Shown here piece by piece: positions 13,843 to 21,098 of a stretch of 21,098 bases of DNA (the first letter of the stretch is position 1; each line of letters starts with the position of its first letter). The notes beneath the pieces are model-generated. The model was not told the origin of the DNA. It was given only the letters and a program-made list of their open reading frames with translations, and did no database searches. A program made the translations under genes and the position numbers. Origin of the DNA: Lachnospiraceae bacterium (lineage in GTDB: Bacteria > Bacillota > Clostridia > Lachnospirales > Lachnospiraceae); contig WQST01000006.1 in the NCBI GenBank assembly GCA_009787745.1, positions 9,805 to 30,902 on the forward strand, read 5' to 3'.

Positions 13843-13925
13843 TTTCCACCTCCATATATTTCTGATTCATCTGCATTTGCTTTTCTGGCTGATATTATAC
13901 GTATGATATCACCATCTTCACCTAC
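13839..13925 (-). pseudogene. brnT: C-terminal stub of a BrnT-type toxin gene
   Basis: The frame immediately upstream of the antitoxin-like gene reads GDIIRIISARKANADESEIY and then GGGK before TGA. The RIISARKA motif followed by acidic residues and Tyr is the C-terminus of BrnT-family RNase toxins. Everything N-terminal to this (about two thirds of a normal 90-residue toxin) is missing. The frame runs directly into repeat sequence at about 13925-13947 and then into the Fe-S protein gene. No start codon with a ribosome site is available. The toxin should therefore be inactive. Confidence 0.7.
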
Positions 13926-13935
13926 TGTCGAAGAC

Positions 13936-13979
13936 CAGAATGACAATGACTATTCCCTATTCAGAACCTTTGCGTCCTG
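13936..13979. repeat. 44-bp direct repeat, copy B, overlapping the Fe-S gene end
   Basis: This copy covers the last nine codons and stop of the hydrogenase-like gene plus 14 bases of palindromic repeat sequence (CAGAATGACAATGA). Copy A is at 13530-13573. The two copies flank the antitoxin-like gene and the toxin stub. Confidence 0.7.
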
Positions 13980-15227
13980 AATTGATTTTACAATACAATT
14001 GATCGGGATATTCACTTTCATGGCGATTTTTCTTGCCATGTTGTAGCAGGTTTCATTGCCGCAAGCGCCGCAATCAATGTTTTGTGCGTTGAAATCATTT
14101 TTACCCATTAGTTTAAAGGCGTTGTCGATATCCTGATCTGATACATAGGGGAACGTCAGCATCCTTGGGATATAGTTTCGCGTAAATTTATTGATATCAA
14201 AACGGGCATTATACTGCTTATATATTTCTTCATACCTTGACCAATCGAACTCTTCCCGTTTCTTTTTCCGGATCCCTTCCATCGTCCGATTAACTTCGAA
14301 TACATTATGCTCGTATGAACACGCTGTCCCTGAATTACAGCCAAAATCGCAATTTAAGACATCAAAAACCTGCGGCAGAATCTCTTCGGGAGTCTCGGAA
14401 TAGATATTCAAGCTACTAAAGACAGAATCCCCTTCCGCTTTATCAATGCTAACCTTTTTATCCATTAAATAATCAATATTCTCCTTTAATCCGCCGGGGA
14501 TAGGAAAAAGGACACCGAACGCACTCTCCGAATGGTCAAAGCCGCTTTCTTCCGTCGGCAAAACGATCCGATTCCGTGATATATATTCGCGAATACCGGC
14601 AAATGTTACATTATACCGGCAGAGGTTTGTTTCACGGAATTCGTCGGCTTTGGCGATGCAAGGCGACAACGCGGCGATCGAACCGCTGATATCTTCATAT
14701 TCCTTCATGTAGATTGATGTACAAGCCATCGGGCTATGAATCGGCGATAAAAATTTTAAAAGCTCAGGCTGGTAAATTTCCATATAACTTACGATAACGG
14801 GGCAAGGTTGGCTTATCAAATGGGCTTCGGGATTTTCCTCAAGGTACTTGATGTGGGCCCAGATACAAATATCGGCGCCCAGCGAGACGTCATAAATCTT
14901 TTGTACCCCCTGCTGTTTTAGGTATGTGAATAAACGTTGCCAAGCGGGGACGTTAGCCCTAACGCTTGGAGCAACGATTAGGGAAATCTTCTCACCATTC
15001 TTAAGGTCTTCAAAGAAGCGCTCTGTGTCGTCTAAATAATAACGGGCGTTATGTTTACAAGCAGACATGCACCGCCCGCATGAGATGCATTTTTCGGAAT
15101 CTATCATCACCTTAATATCGCCGACATCATTTTGATAAGTGATATTAGCCATATCCATCGGACATTCCCTGACACATCGATTACACCCGGTACACAATTT
15201 GTTATTCGTCTTGATCGTTCCGCTCAT
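13950..15227 (-). CDS. Sensory-type [FeFe]-hydrogenase-like Fe-S protein, 425 aa
   Basis: Domains in order: two ferredoxin-type 4Fe-4S motifs (Cys12/15/18/22 and Cys47/50/53/57), an [FeFe]-hydrogenase H-cluster domain (about 80-310), and a C-terminal 4Fe-4S domain (Cys386, 389, 394, 411). The three H-cluster motifs are altered but recognisable. L1 reads SQPCP (139-143) instead of TSCCP: the cluster ligand Cys142 is kept, while the proton-relay Cys is Pro141. L2 is SPCIAK with Cys190. L3 is CDFGC with Cys293 and Cys297. This points to a sensory or degenerate hydrogenase rather than an H2-producing enzyme. It is the third gene of an operon with a hybrid kinase and a GGDEF regulator, which fits a sensor role. 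The ATG at 15227 is preferred to the GTG at 15248 because of its GGGG-containing upstream region and the clear gap after the previous stop. Confidence 0.85.
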   Translation of the reverse strand: MSGTIKTNNKLCTGCNRCVRECPMDMANITYQNDVGDIKVMIDSEKCISCGRCMSACKHNARYYLDDTERFFEDLKNGEKISLIVAPSVRANVPAWQRLFTYLKQQGVQKIYDVSLGADICIWAHIKYLEENPEAHLISQPCPVIVSYMEIYQPELLKFLSPIHSPMACTSIYMKEYEDISGSIAALSPCIAKADEFRETNLCRYNVTFAGIREYISRNRIVLPTEESGFDHSESAFGVLFPIPGGLKENIDYLMDKKVSIDKAEGDSVFSSLNIYSETPEEILPQVFDVLNCDFGCNSGTACSYEHNVFEVNRTMEGIRKKKREEFDWSRYEEIYKQYNARFDINKFTRNYIPRMLTFPYVSDQDIDNAFKLMGKNDFNAQNIDCGACGNETCYNMARKIAMKVNIPINCIVKSIQDAKVLNRE

Positions 15228-15241
15228 AAAAACCCCGTTCC

Positions 15242-16153
15242 TTACCACTCATAAAGTACATACCTGTTCCTGCCGCCTTCTTTTGCCAGATAAAGGGCGG
15301 CATCGGCATTATTCATATAAATATCAGATGATGAATCAAGAGCAGGAATCCCCGCACATATCCCAATACTAACAGTAATTCTCGTCGGCGACCCGTCCGT
15401 TAGCAACGGTATTTCGATTACTTCCATATTTTTACGAATATTTTCCGCAACTACTTTGGCCTGCTCCCCGTTCGTATCAGGAAGTAAAGCCACGAATTCC
15501 TCACCGCCCCAACGACCGATGAAATCCTGCGCGCGGCTGACCGATTCCTGTAAAACACGGGCAGCCGCTTGCAATGCCTTATCTCCCTGCAAATGACCGT
15601 GTGTATCATTATATGATTTAAATTTATCCAAATCCATAATAAGTACTGATATTTCCGCCTGATGTCTATACGCCCTGCCGAAATCAGCGCGTAAGCGTTC
15701 GTCAAAGCCGCGGCGGTTGGTAAGCCCTGTTAATTGGTCACGAACACTAAGTTCTTCGATCTTTTTTATGTAATTTTGCATCATGACTTGATTGCGGACA
15801 CGAAGTTCAACAATCGGAGCGCTGAAAGGTTTATTGATATAATCAGCCGCACCGGACAAAAGCCCTCTTTCCTCATCCTCAACATTCGTCAAGCCTGTTA
15901 TAAAAATAACAGGGATTGCTTTTGTTTCAGTATTATTCTTCAGTTCATTAATAACTTCAAAACCATCCTTATCAGGCATAATAATATCAAGCAAAATTAC
16001 ATCAGGTAAGTGCTTGTGAGCCAGCCTGACACCATCATTGCCATTCTTTGCCGCATATATCTTATATTTTTCCTTAAGAATATGGGTCAGGGAGATTATA
16101 TTGGCAGGTTCGTCGTCGACAATTAGTATGCTGTTCTTATATTGCTCTTCCAT
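15242..16153 (-). CDS. Response regulator with GGDEF diguanylate cyclase output, 303 aa
   Basis: Receiver domain 8-125: ILIVDDEPANI with Asp13/Asp14, phosphorylation site Asp56 in LLDIIMPDKDG, Thr86, and Lys108 in YINKPF. GGDEF domain about 135-303: QLTGLTNRRGFDERL, ILIMDLDKFKSYND-type metal-binding strand, and the active-site motif GGEEF at 216-220. The inhibitory-site motif RxxD (RAQD, 207-210) lies five residues before it, so product inhibition by cyclic di-GMP is likely. The protein should make cyclic di-GMP from GTP when phosphorylated. It lies 58 bp after the hybrid kinase gene and 14 bp before the Fe-S protein gene, and has GGAG before its ATG. The adjacent kinase with its HPt domain is the natural phosphate donor. 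Confidence 0.95.
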   Translation of the reverse strand: MEEQYKNSILIVDDEPANIISLTHILKEKYKIYAAKNGNDGVRLAHKHLPDVILLDIIMPDKDGFEVINELKNNTETKAIPVIFITGLTNVEDEERGLLSGAADYINKPFSAPIVELRVRNQVMMQNYIKKIEELSVRDQLTGLTNRRGFDERLRADFGRAYRHQAEISVLIMDLDKFKSYNDTHGHLQGDKALQAAARVLQESVSRAQDFIGRWGGEEFVALLPDTNGEQAKVVAENIRKNMEVIEIPLLTDGSPTRITVSIGICAGIPALDSSSDIYMNNADAALYLAKEGGRNRYVLYEW

Positions 16154-16211
16154 CTTATTACTCCGATTATGATATATATGAAATCCTTTGTTTCACGCAA
16201 GGACGACATAT

Positions 16212-19200
16212 TTATTTATAATTTTTTACTTTTTCCCGTAGTTCTTTCAGCGTTTCGATTGCAGGTTCGAAGTCGAAATCTTCTATTTGTGTAATAATTG
16301 CTTCCGTAAAAGGAACCTCTTTAAGTTCATCAATTAAGTTAAAGCAATCGGGGTTGCTGTTTTCAAGCATTTCTTCCAGTTTGTCAAAAAGTTCAAACGC
16401 TTTTCCTTTATCAAACTCCGTATTTATTTCCCTTTTTTCTTCCTGTAAGAGCGGAGCCAGTTTCTTAAGGGTGCGATTAAGTTCACTTTTCAATAAATCC
16501 ATAACAGCGACGGTTAAATTATTTTCTTCATTCTTAAGCCGGCTTTCAACATCCAAAGCGGCGGCTTGTAAAGTGCTTTCGCCGATCTGCCCTGCATTTC
16601 CTTTTAGCGTATGGGCAAGGCGGTATGCCAGTTTAATATCGCCTGATGTAACCGCATTTTCTATTTCTGCGAATTTAGTCTGGTTTTTCTTTACGAATAT
16701 TGTTTGAATTTGGCGGCTAAATTCGGCGTCCGCCCCTGCGGCTTTAGCCGTATCAACCGCTTCGATTCTCAGCGGCTGTAAGTATTTGAGCAAGCATGAC
16801 CACAGTTCTTTGGAAGTAAACGGTTTACCTAAATAATCGGGCAAGCCCTTACTTTTATACATTTCCAAATCACCTGACATAATATTGGCGGTCAGCGCAA
16901 CAATCGGAACTTGATTGTTCATTTTTTGCAATGCAGACGCCGCCTCCAACCCGTCCATAACAGGCATATGAATATCCATAAAAATCAAGTCAAATGGTTT
17001 TCCGCCTTCCTCTTTCCGATTGCGGATAATATTTATTCCTTCGAGACCATTGTTGGCGATAACGGATTCGATACCGACCCGGCTAAGATGCTCGGAAATA
17101 ACTTTTTGATTCATTTTATTATCTTCACAAACAAGAATTTCACCGAAAAAGACGGGTTTTTCCGATTCGCTTAATGTATATTGCTTAATCTCTTTCTTTT
17201 CCACTTCATCAATGGCATTAAAAGTCAGGGTAAAAGAAAATTTGGAACCCTTGCCGATTGTTGAATCAAGCGTTAACTGCCCGCCCATCAGTTCGATAAT
17301 ATTTCGGCAAATCGTCAAACCAAGCCCCGTCCCGCCGAACTTCCGCGTCGTACTGGAATCCGCCTGGACGAAGGGGTCAAAAATCCTTTCGATTTGTTCA
17401 TACGACATCCCGATCCCTGAATCCTTTACTTCAAATAAAAGCGTAATGGTGCTTTCTGTTGACGCTAGGATGTTGGATGAAACTTTTACCGTCCCTTTGC
17501 GGGTAAATTTTACGGCATTCGATAAAAGATTAATCAGTACCTGCCTTAGCCTTGTCGGGTCGCCGACCAGTGTTTTCCCCAATGAAGGTTCGGCATAAAA
17601 ATAAAGCATTAAACCTTTTTCCACCGCCGTCGGCATAATGGTGGTCTTGCAATGGGCAAAGATATCATGAAGGTCAAAGGGGGTATTTTCTAAGGTAAGT
17701 TTACCTGATTCAATCTTCGAAAGATCCAATATATCATTAATAATCCGCAATAGCCATTCGGAATTATTCCGAATCTTGAGCAGGTAATCCCTGGTCTTTT
17801 CACTAATGTTATCATCCATCGCCAGTTCGGAAAATCCGATTATACTGTTCATCGGAGTTCTGATCTCGTGGCTCATATTGGCAAGAAATGCCGATTTAGC
17901 ATAACTTGCCGCCTGGGCGGCTTCAACAGCTAAGTGAAGTTCATTTTCGCTTTTCCGCTGATCGCGTAAGTCGCGGGTGTATGCGGCGACAACATAATCA
18001 TCACGAAAAGGAACCCTGACCAGTACCACTTCCGTCGGCATCGGAGTACCGTCCAACGTCCGGTGCATCCACTCGGAATATACATAACCTTCCACAAATG
18101 CTTGCTCAATCACCGTATATTGAAGTTCGGCGGAGGATTCACCATTCGGCTGAACGGGCGGCGATAAACTGCTGAATTTCTCACAATACTCTTTGAAATT
18201 GTCGATTTCATAAAGGGTAAGAGCCGATTTATTACAAATCAGCATCTCTTGCTCGCGGTTCCAAAGTTCACAAGCTAAAGGCATCGTATCAATAATAAGC
18301 TGTGCCATCGTTTCCGTATCACGGATTTTTTCGGCTTGAATCATTCGGTTAATACTGTCTATCAGCATCAGCCCCGCTGAACGGAGGAACGAAATTTCAT
18401 CTTCCGTAAAGTAACGTTCATTATAATAATCACTGATGACAATACTTCCCCACAAGCGTCCTTCCAGAAATAAAGGCATCCAAACAACTGATTTTATGCC
18501 GTGCTTGGCTAATATTTCTCCTGAATAGTCGGACAAATTGCAAACAGGGCTATTAACAATTTCACCGCTTTTCAGTTTTTCGAGCAATCCGGGAAATGTG
18601 TCATATGAATATATTTCTCCGATATGCATATCATTTACTAAATCTATCAGCACATCAGACCATTCGTAAAGCAATTCAAAATTTAAAACACCGTCTATGT
18701 CGATATTTCTCCACATTTGCACACGATTTGCGTTTATGCATTTGCCTACTTGCTCCATTCCTGCTTTCAGGGATTGATCTTCATCCTCTCCTGACGTTGA
18801 GACTAAAAGAGCCATCGCCGCGAGGTTCATTGAAGAAATCAAGTTATCTTGGCGTTCAATTTCATCAAGCATCACCAGATGCTCGCGCAGATCATGATAA
18901 TACGCTAAAAATGCTCTTTCATCATCTTGTTCAACTTTTATTAATGTCACTTCACATGGCAGACTTTCGCCGTCAGGCTTTAGAAAATGCCATTCAAAAT
19001 AAGCGCTCCCTAAGTTAAACGTCATTTCCCTGTATTCTTTTGCCATTTCATCAGAGGCACGGCCATTCGGCTGTGTTTCAGGAAAAAAGTTAAGGAAGTT
19101 CTCAATATAATATTGCTTATCCGAAACTTCAAAAAGTCTCAGAGCCGCTTGATTACAATCAATGACATTTAATTTATGATCAAATAGATTGATCCCTATC

Positions 19201-19262
19201 GGAGATTGGTCAAACGCAACTCGTTTAAGCTCATCAGCTTGCATAGAATCAAATATTGACAT
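16212..19262 (-). CDS. Hybrid sensor histidine kinase, PAS-GAF-PAS-HisKA-HATPase-REC-HPt, 1016 aa
   Basis: PAS 1 at about 12-130, GAF-like at about 140-310 and PAS 2 at about 318-437 form the input; both PAS domains share the QPNG-x-x-S motif. The dimerisation domain has phospho-His465 in ANMSHEIRTPMNSI. The ATPase domain has the N box around Asn582, G1 DSGIGM (614-619) and G2 GGTGLGL (643-649). A receiver domain follows with Asp763 in FMDIHMPVMDG. Last is an HPt domain with His884 in RLAHTLKGNAGQIG. No membrane segment is present, so it is a cytoplasmic sensor. It heads an operon with the REC-GGDEF protein and the hydrogenase-like protein. The HPt domain suggests a His465-Asp763-His884-Asp56 relay to the diguanylate cyclase. 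GGGAG precedes the ATG; the promoter is at 19295-19323. Confidence 0.95.
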   Translation of the reverse strand: MSIFDSMQADELKRVAFDQSPIGINLFDHKLNVIDCNQAALRLFEVSDKQYYIENFLNFFPETQPNGRASDEMAKEYREMTFNLGSAYFEWHFLKPDGESLPCEVTLIKVEQDDERAFLAYYHDLREHLVMLDEIERQDNLISSMNLAAMALLVSTSGEDEDQSLKAGMEQVGKCINANRVQMWRNIDIDGVLNFELLYEWSDVLIDLVNDMHIGEIYSYDTFPGLLEKLKSGEIVNSPVCNLSDYSGEILAKHGIKSVVWMPLFLEGRLWGSIVISDYYNERYFTEDEISFLRSAGLMLIDSINRMIQAEKIRDTETMAQLIIDTMPLACELWNREQEMLICNKSALTLYEIDNFKEYCEKFSSLSPPVQPNGESSAELQYTVIEQAFVEGYVYSEWMHRTLDGTPMPTEVVLVRVPFRDDYVVAAYTRDLRDQRKSENELHLAVEAAQAASYAKSAFLANMSHEIRTPMNSIIGFSELAMDDNISEKTRDYLLKIRNNSEWLLRIINDILDLSKIESGKLTLENTPFDLHDIFAHCKTTIMPTAVEKGLMLYFYAEPSLGKTLVGDPTRLRQVLINLLSNAVKFTRKGTVKVSSNILASTESTITLLFEVKDSGIGMSYEQIERIFDPFVQADSSTTRKFGGTGLGLTICRNIIELMGGQLTLDSTIGKGSKFSFTLTFNAIDEVEKKEIKQYTLSESEKPVFFGEILVCEDNKMNQKVISEHLSRVGIESVIANNGLEGINIIRNRKEEGGKPFDLIFMDIHMPVMDGLEAASALQKMNNQVPIVALTANIMSGDLEMYKSKGLPDYLGKPFTSKELWSCLLKYLQPLRIEAVDTAKAAGADAEFSRQIQTIFVKKNQTKFAEIENAVTSGDIKLAYRLAHTLKGNAGQIGESTLQAAALDVESRLKNEENNLTVAVMDLLKSELNRTLKKLAPLLQEEKREINTEFDKGKAFELFDKLEEMLENSNPDCFNLIDELKEVPFTEAIITQIEDFDFEPAIETLKELREKVKNYK

Positions 19263-19294
19263 GACATCTCCCTTTCCACAAATATACCGTCTAA

Positions 19295-19323
19295 ATTATA
19301 ACAAAAATTTATGATAAAGTCAA
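19295..19323 (-). promoter_or_regulatory. Promoter of the kinase-diguanylate cyclase-Fe-S protein operon
   Basis: TTGACT (19323-19318), 17-bp spacer, TATAAT (19300-19295) on the minus strand, 32 bp before the kinase ATG. It is close to the housekeeping sigma consensus. Confidence 0.8.
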
Positions 19324-19341
19324 AAATAAGCGGCGGTACAA

Positions 19342-20865
19342 TTAAAACGCGGCATGGCGCTTGTCAACTAGCGGAATTGGGGGTTGAGGTACTTGACTGC
19401 CGCGGATTTCGATAATTGGGCCGCCTGTTCCTTCAATATATTCTTTTGTGATAATTACCCTGCCAATATTTTCATCCTTAGGAATTTCATACATAATATC
19501 CAGCATGAATTCTTCAATAATCGCCCGTAAGGCTCTGGCGCCCGTGTCTTTTTCCATTGCTTTTCGGGCGATTGAAAGCAAAGCTTCGTCGTTAAAAACA
19601 AGCTGTACTTCATCTAATGCCAAAAGCTTCTGATATTGCTTAATTATCGCGTTTTTGGGTTCGGCAAGAATTTTTACAAGCATTTCTTCTGTTAAAGCAT
19701 CCAAAGTAAAAAGTACGGGTAAACGGCCGATAAATTCGGGAACCATACCAAACTTTTTGAGATCCTGCGAAGTTACCTGATTATGAATATTCTTTAATTT
19801 ATCGAATTTATCTTTTAGCTCGGCATTAAAACCGATTGCGGTTTGCTTTTTAAGCCGCTGTTTAATAATTTCTTCAAGGTCAGGAAACGCGCCCCCGCAA
19901 ATGAAAAGAATATTACGGGTATTGACTGTCGTCAGCGGAACCATCGCGTTTTTGCTGTTGGCTCCAACAGGCACTTCGACTTCGGCGCCTTCTAACAGCT
20001 TAAGCATCCCTTGCTGAACCGATTCTCCGCTGACATCGCGGGAATGAGTGTCTTTCTTTTTCGCGATTTTATCTATTTCATCAATGAAAATAATGCCCTG
20101 TTCCGCTTTCTCGATATCATTATCCGCCGCCGCCAAGAGTTTTGACACTACACTTTCGATATCATCGCCGATATAGCCCGCTTCGGTTAAAGAGGTGGCG
20201 TCGGTAATGGCTAAAGGCACATCCAATAACCTGGCTAAAGTCCTGACTAAATAAGTCTTGCCGCATCCTGTCGGGCCGATCATCAGCATATTGGATTTTT
20301 CTATTTCTATCTCATCCATCGTATCGGTGGCAACACGTTTATAATGATTATAAACCGCAACGGAAATAACTTTTTTGGCATATTCTTGCCCGACGACATA
20401 ATCATCAAGCTGGGCTTTGATTTTATGCGGTGCGGGGATATTATGTATATCCAGAATCGGCTCTGTCTCCGCCCCCTTTTTCTTTCGTTTCAGTTTTTGT
20501 TTATTGGGTATTCCGCCATCGCCTTGTAAATCGGCGAGATTAACAAAACTGATATTCGGAAAGCCTGTTTTATTATTCTTTTCGATATTATGGATTTCAT
20601 TCATTACATGGGGATTATTAAGCATTCCCTGATAATCAAACTGGCTGACGGTGTCCATCGTTTTATGTAAACAGTCGTTGCAAATACAGATTTGATTGGG
20701 TAGTTTAAACATTTTCCCAGCTTTTGATTCGGGTCTCCGGCACGCGAAACAAACATCTTCGTACTCATTCTCATCTTCATCATTTGAAGAAATTTTAGAA
20801 GCTGTGTCTTCTTTTCCTTCGTTTAATTGATCGTCGTCGCGACCGTCTTTTTCAAAATCACTCAT
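19342..20865 (-). CDS. clpX: ClpX ATP-dependent unfoldase with acidic N-terminal extension, 507 aa
   Basis: After an acidic, disordered-looking extension of about 37 residues comes the ClpX zinc-binding domain (Cys39, Cys42, Cys62, Cys65). Next is a linker with a basic patch KQKLKRKKK, then the AAA+ module: Walker A GPTGCGKT (197-204), Walker B IIFIDEIDK (258-266), and pore loop GYIGD (230-234, usually GYVGE). The segment RDVSGESVQQGMLKLLEGAE matches the RKH-loop region. An IGF tripeptide (344-346) is where ClpX docks on ClpP, and the sensor-2 region GARALRAIIEEF follows near the C-terminus. It is therefore a protease partner that should unfold tagged proteins for ClpP. Usual ClpX is about 410-430 residues; the excess here lies in the extension, the linker and a longer C-terminus. 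No clpP or tig gene is adjacent, so it may be a second ClpX. Confidence 0.92.
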   Translation of the reverse strand: MSDFEKDGRDDDQLNEGKEDTASKISSNDEDENEYEDVCFACRRPESKAGKMFKLPNQICICNDCLHKTMDTVSQFDYQGMLNNPHVMNEIHNIEKNNKTGFPNISFVNLADLQGDGGIPNKQKLKRKKKGAETEPILDIHNIPAPHKIKAQLDDYVVGQEYAKKVISVAVYNHYKRVATDTMDEIEIEKSNMLMIGPTGCGKTYLVRTLARLLDVPLAITDATSLTEAGYIGDDIESVVSKLLAAADNDIEKAEQGIIFIDEIDKIAKKKDTHSRDVSGESVQQGMLKLLEGAEVEVPVGANSKNAMVPLTTVNTRNILFICGGAFPDLEEIIKQRLKKQTAIGFNAELKDKFDKLKNIHNQVTSQDLKKFGMVPEFIGRLPVLFTLDALTEEMLVKILAEPKNAIIKQYQKLLALDEVQLVFNDEALLSIARKAMEKDTGARALRAIIEEFMLDIMYEIPKDENIGRVIITKEYIEGTGGPIIEIRGSQVPQPPIPLVDKRHAAF

Positions 20866-20895
20866 TCTCTCACCCTTGCTTAACAGAATCCTCTT

Positions 20896-21098
20896 TTATA
20901 CTAAGCGCCTGACCGCCAAAATCGTTTTATATGTCGCGGGAGTAATGGTTATTCCTGTTCTTTCCGTACTGGCATGAACAATCCGCCCATTTCCGATATA
21001 TATTCCGACATGACCCGCGTAACAAATAACATCACCCGGCTTTGCATCACTATATTCAACACCTGTCCCTGCCTCACGGAATGACCACGACGTCCGAG
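20896..21098 (-). CDS. NlpC/P60 cell-wall hydrolase, C-terminal part (cut by window edge)
   Basis: About 67 residues are visible. They read SDAKPGDVICYAGHVGIYIG, then NGRIVHASTERTG and end ILAVRRLV before TAA. This is the end of an NlpC/P60 domain: the PGD strand, the catalytic His in GHVGIYIG and the third active-site position (His in VHAS). The catalytic Cys and any export signal or binding repeats lie beyond the window. These enzymes cut peptide bonds in peptidoglycan stems. The gene ends 30 bp before the clpX ATG on the same strand. Confidence 0.88.
   Translation of the reverse strand, partial: RTSWSFREAGTGVEYSDAKPGDVICYAGHVGIYIGNGRIVHASTERTGITITPATYKTILAVRRLV

Noticed and set aside
1..21098. 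CRISPR arrays, tRNA or rRNA genes, insertion sequences, riboswitches
   Set aside because: No regularly spaced repeats, tRNA-like cloverleaf, transposase frame or recognisable riboswitch core was seen on either strand; a covariance-model scan would be needed to exclude small RNAs.

Overview
The window looks like a chromosomal segment of an anaerobic, flagellated, low-to-mid-GC Gram-positive bacterium (Clostridia, perhaps Lachnospiraceae-like; this placement is inferred, not tested). The support is a feoA-feoB-Cys-rich iron uptake operon, a sensory-type [FeFe]-hydrogenase-like protein, a sigma-28-type flagellin promoter, AGGAG ribosome sites, TTGACA/TATAAT promoters, a lipobox lipoprotein and an NlpC/P60 wall hydrolase. 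Almost every gene is on the minus strand. The exceptions are the flagellin gene and the glycosyltransferase gene behind it.

Region 1 (1-2560, minus) is the most interesting part: a compact candidate RiPP operon. A consensus promoter is followed by a 49-residue precursor-like peptide gene (too short for routine gene calling), a strong hairpin, a PqqD-like leader-binding protein, an HprK-like kinase, a Ser/His signal-peptidase-like protease and a GT4 glycosyltransferase cut by the window edge. No lasso cyclase, transglutaminase-like protease or radical SAM enzyme is present in the window. Region 2 (2660-3700) holds a broken gene end, a terminator and a methionine-rich lipoprotein. Region 3 (3710-6250) is the feo operon, with an 18-bp perfect inverted repeat over its promoter. 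Region 4 (6315-6997) is a lone gene of unknown function.

Region 5 (7004-10147, minus) has an XRE regulator, then a tightly packed set with its own promoter: a 90-residue protein, a retropepsin-like aspartic protease, a DtxR-family metal regulator and a Wzx-type flippase. The regulator is a reasonable candidate to act at the feo operator. Region 6 (10231-13441, plus) is a flagellin with a very large atypical central region, followed by a GT4 glycosyltransferase that may glycosylate it. Region 7 (13463-13979) contains palindromic repeats, an intact small antitoxin-like gene, the C-terminal stub of its BrnT-type toxin, and a 44-bp direct repeat flanking them.

Region 8 (13950-19323, minus) is a signalling operon: a PAS-GAF-PAS hybrid histidine kinase with receiver and HPt domains, a REC-GGDEF response regulator, and the hydrogenase-like Fe-S protein. 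Together they could link redox or H2 state to cyclic di-GMP, and perhaps to the neighbouring flagellin. Region 9 (19342-21098, minus) has a ClpX with an acidic N-terminal extension and the end of an NlpC/P60 protein.
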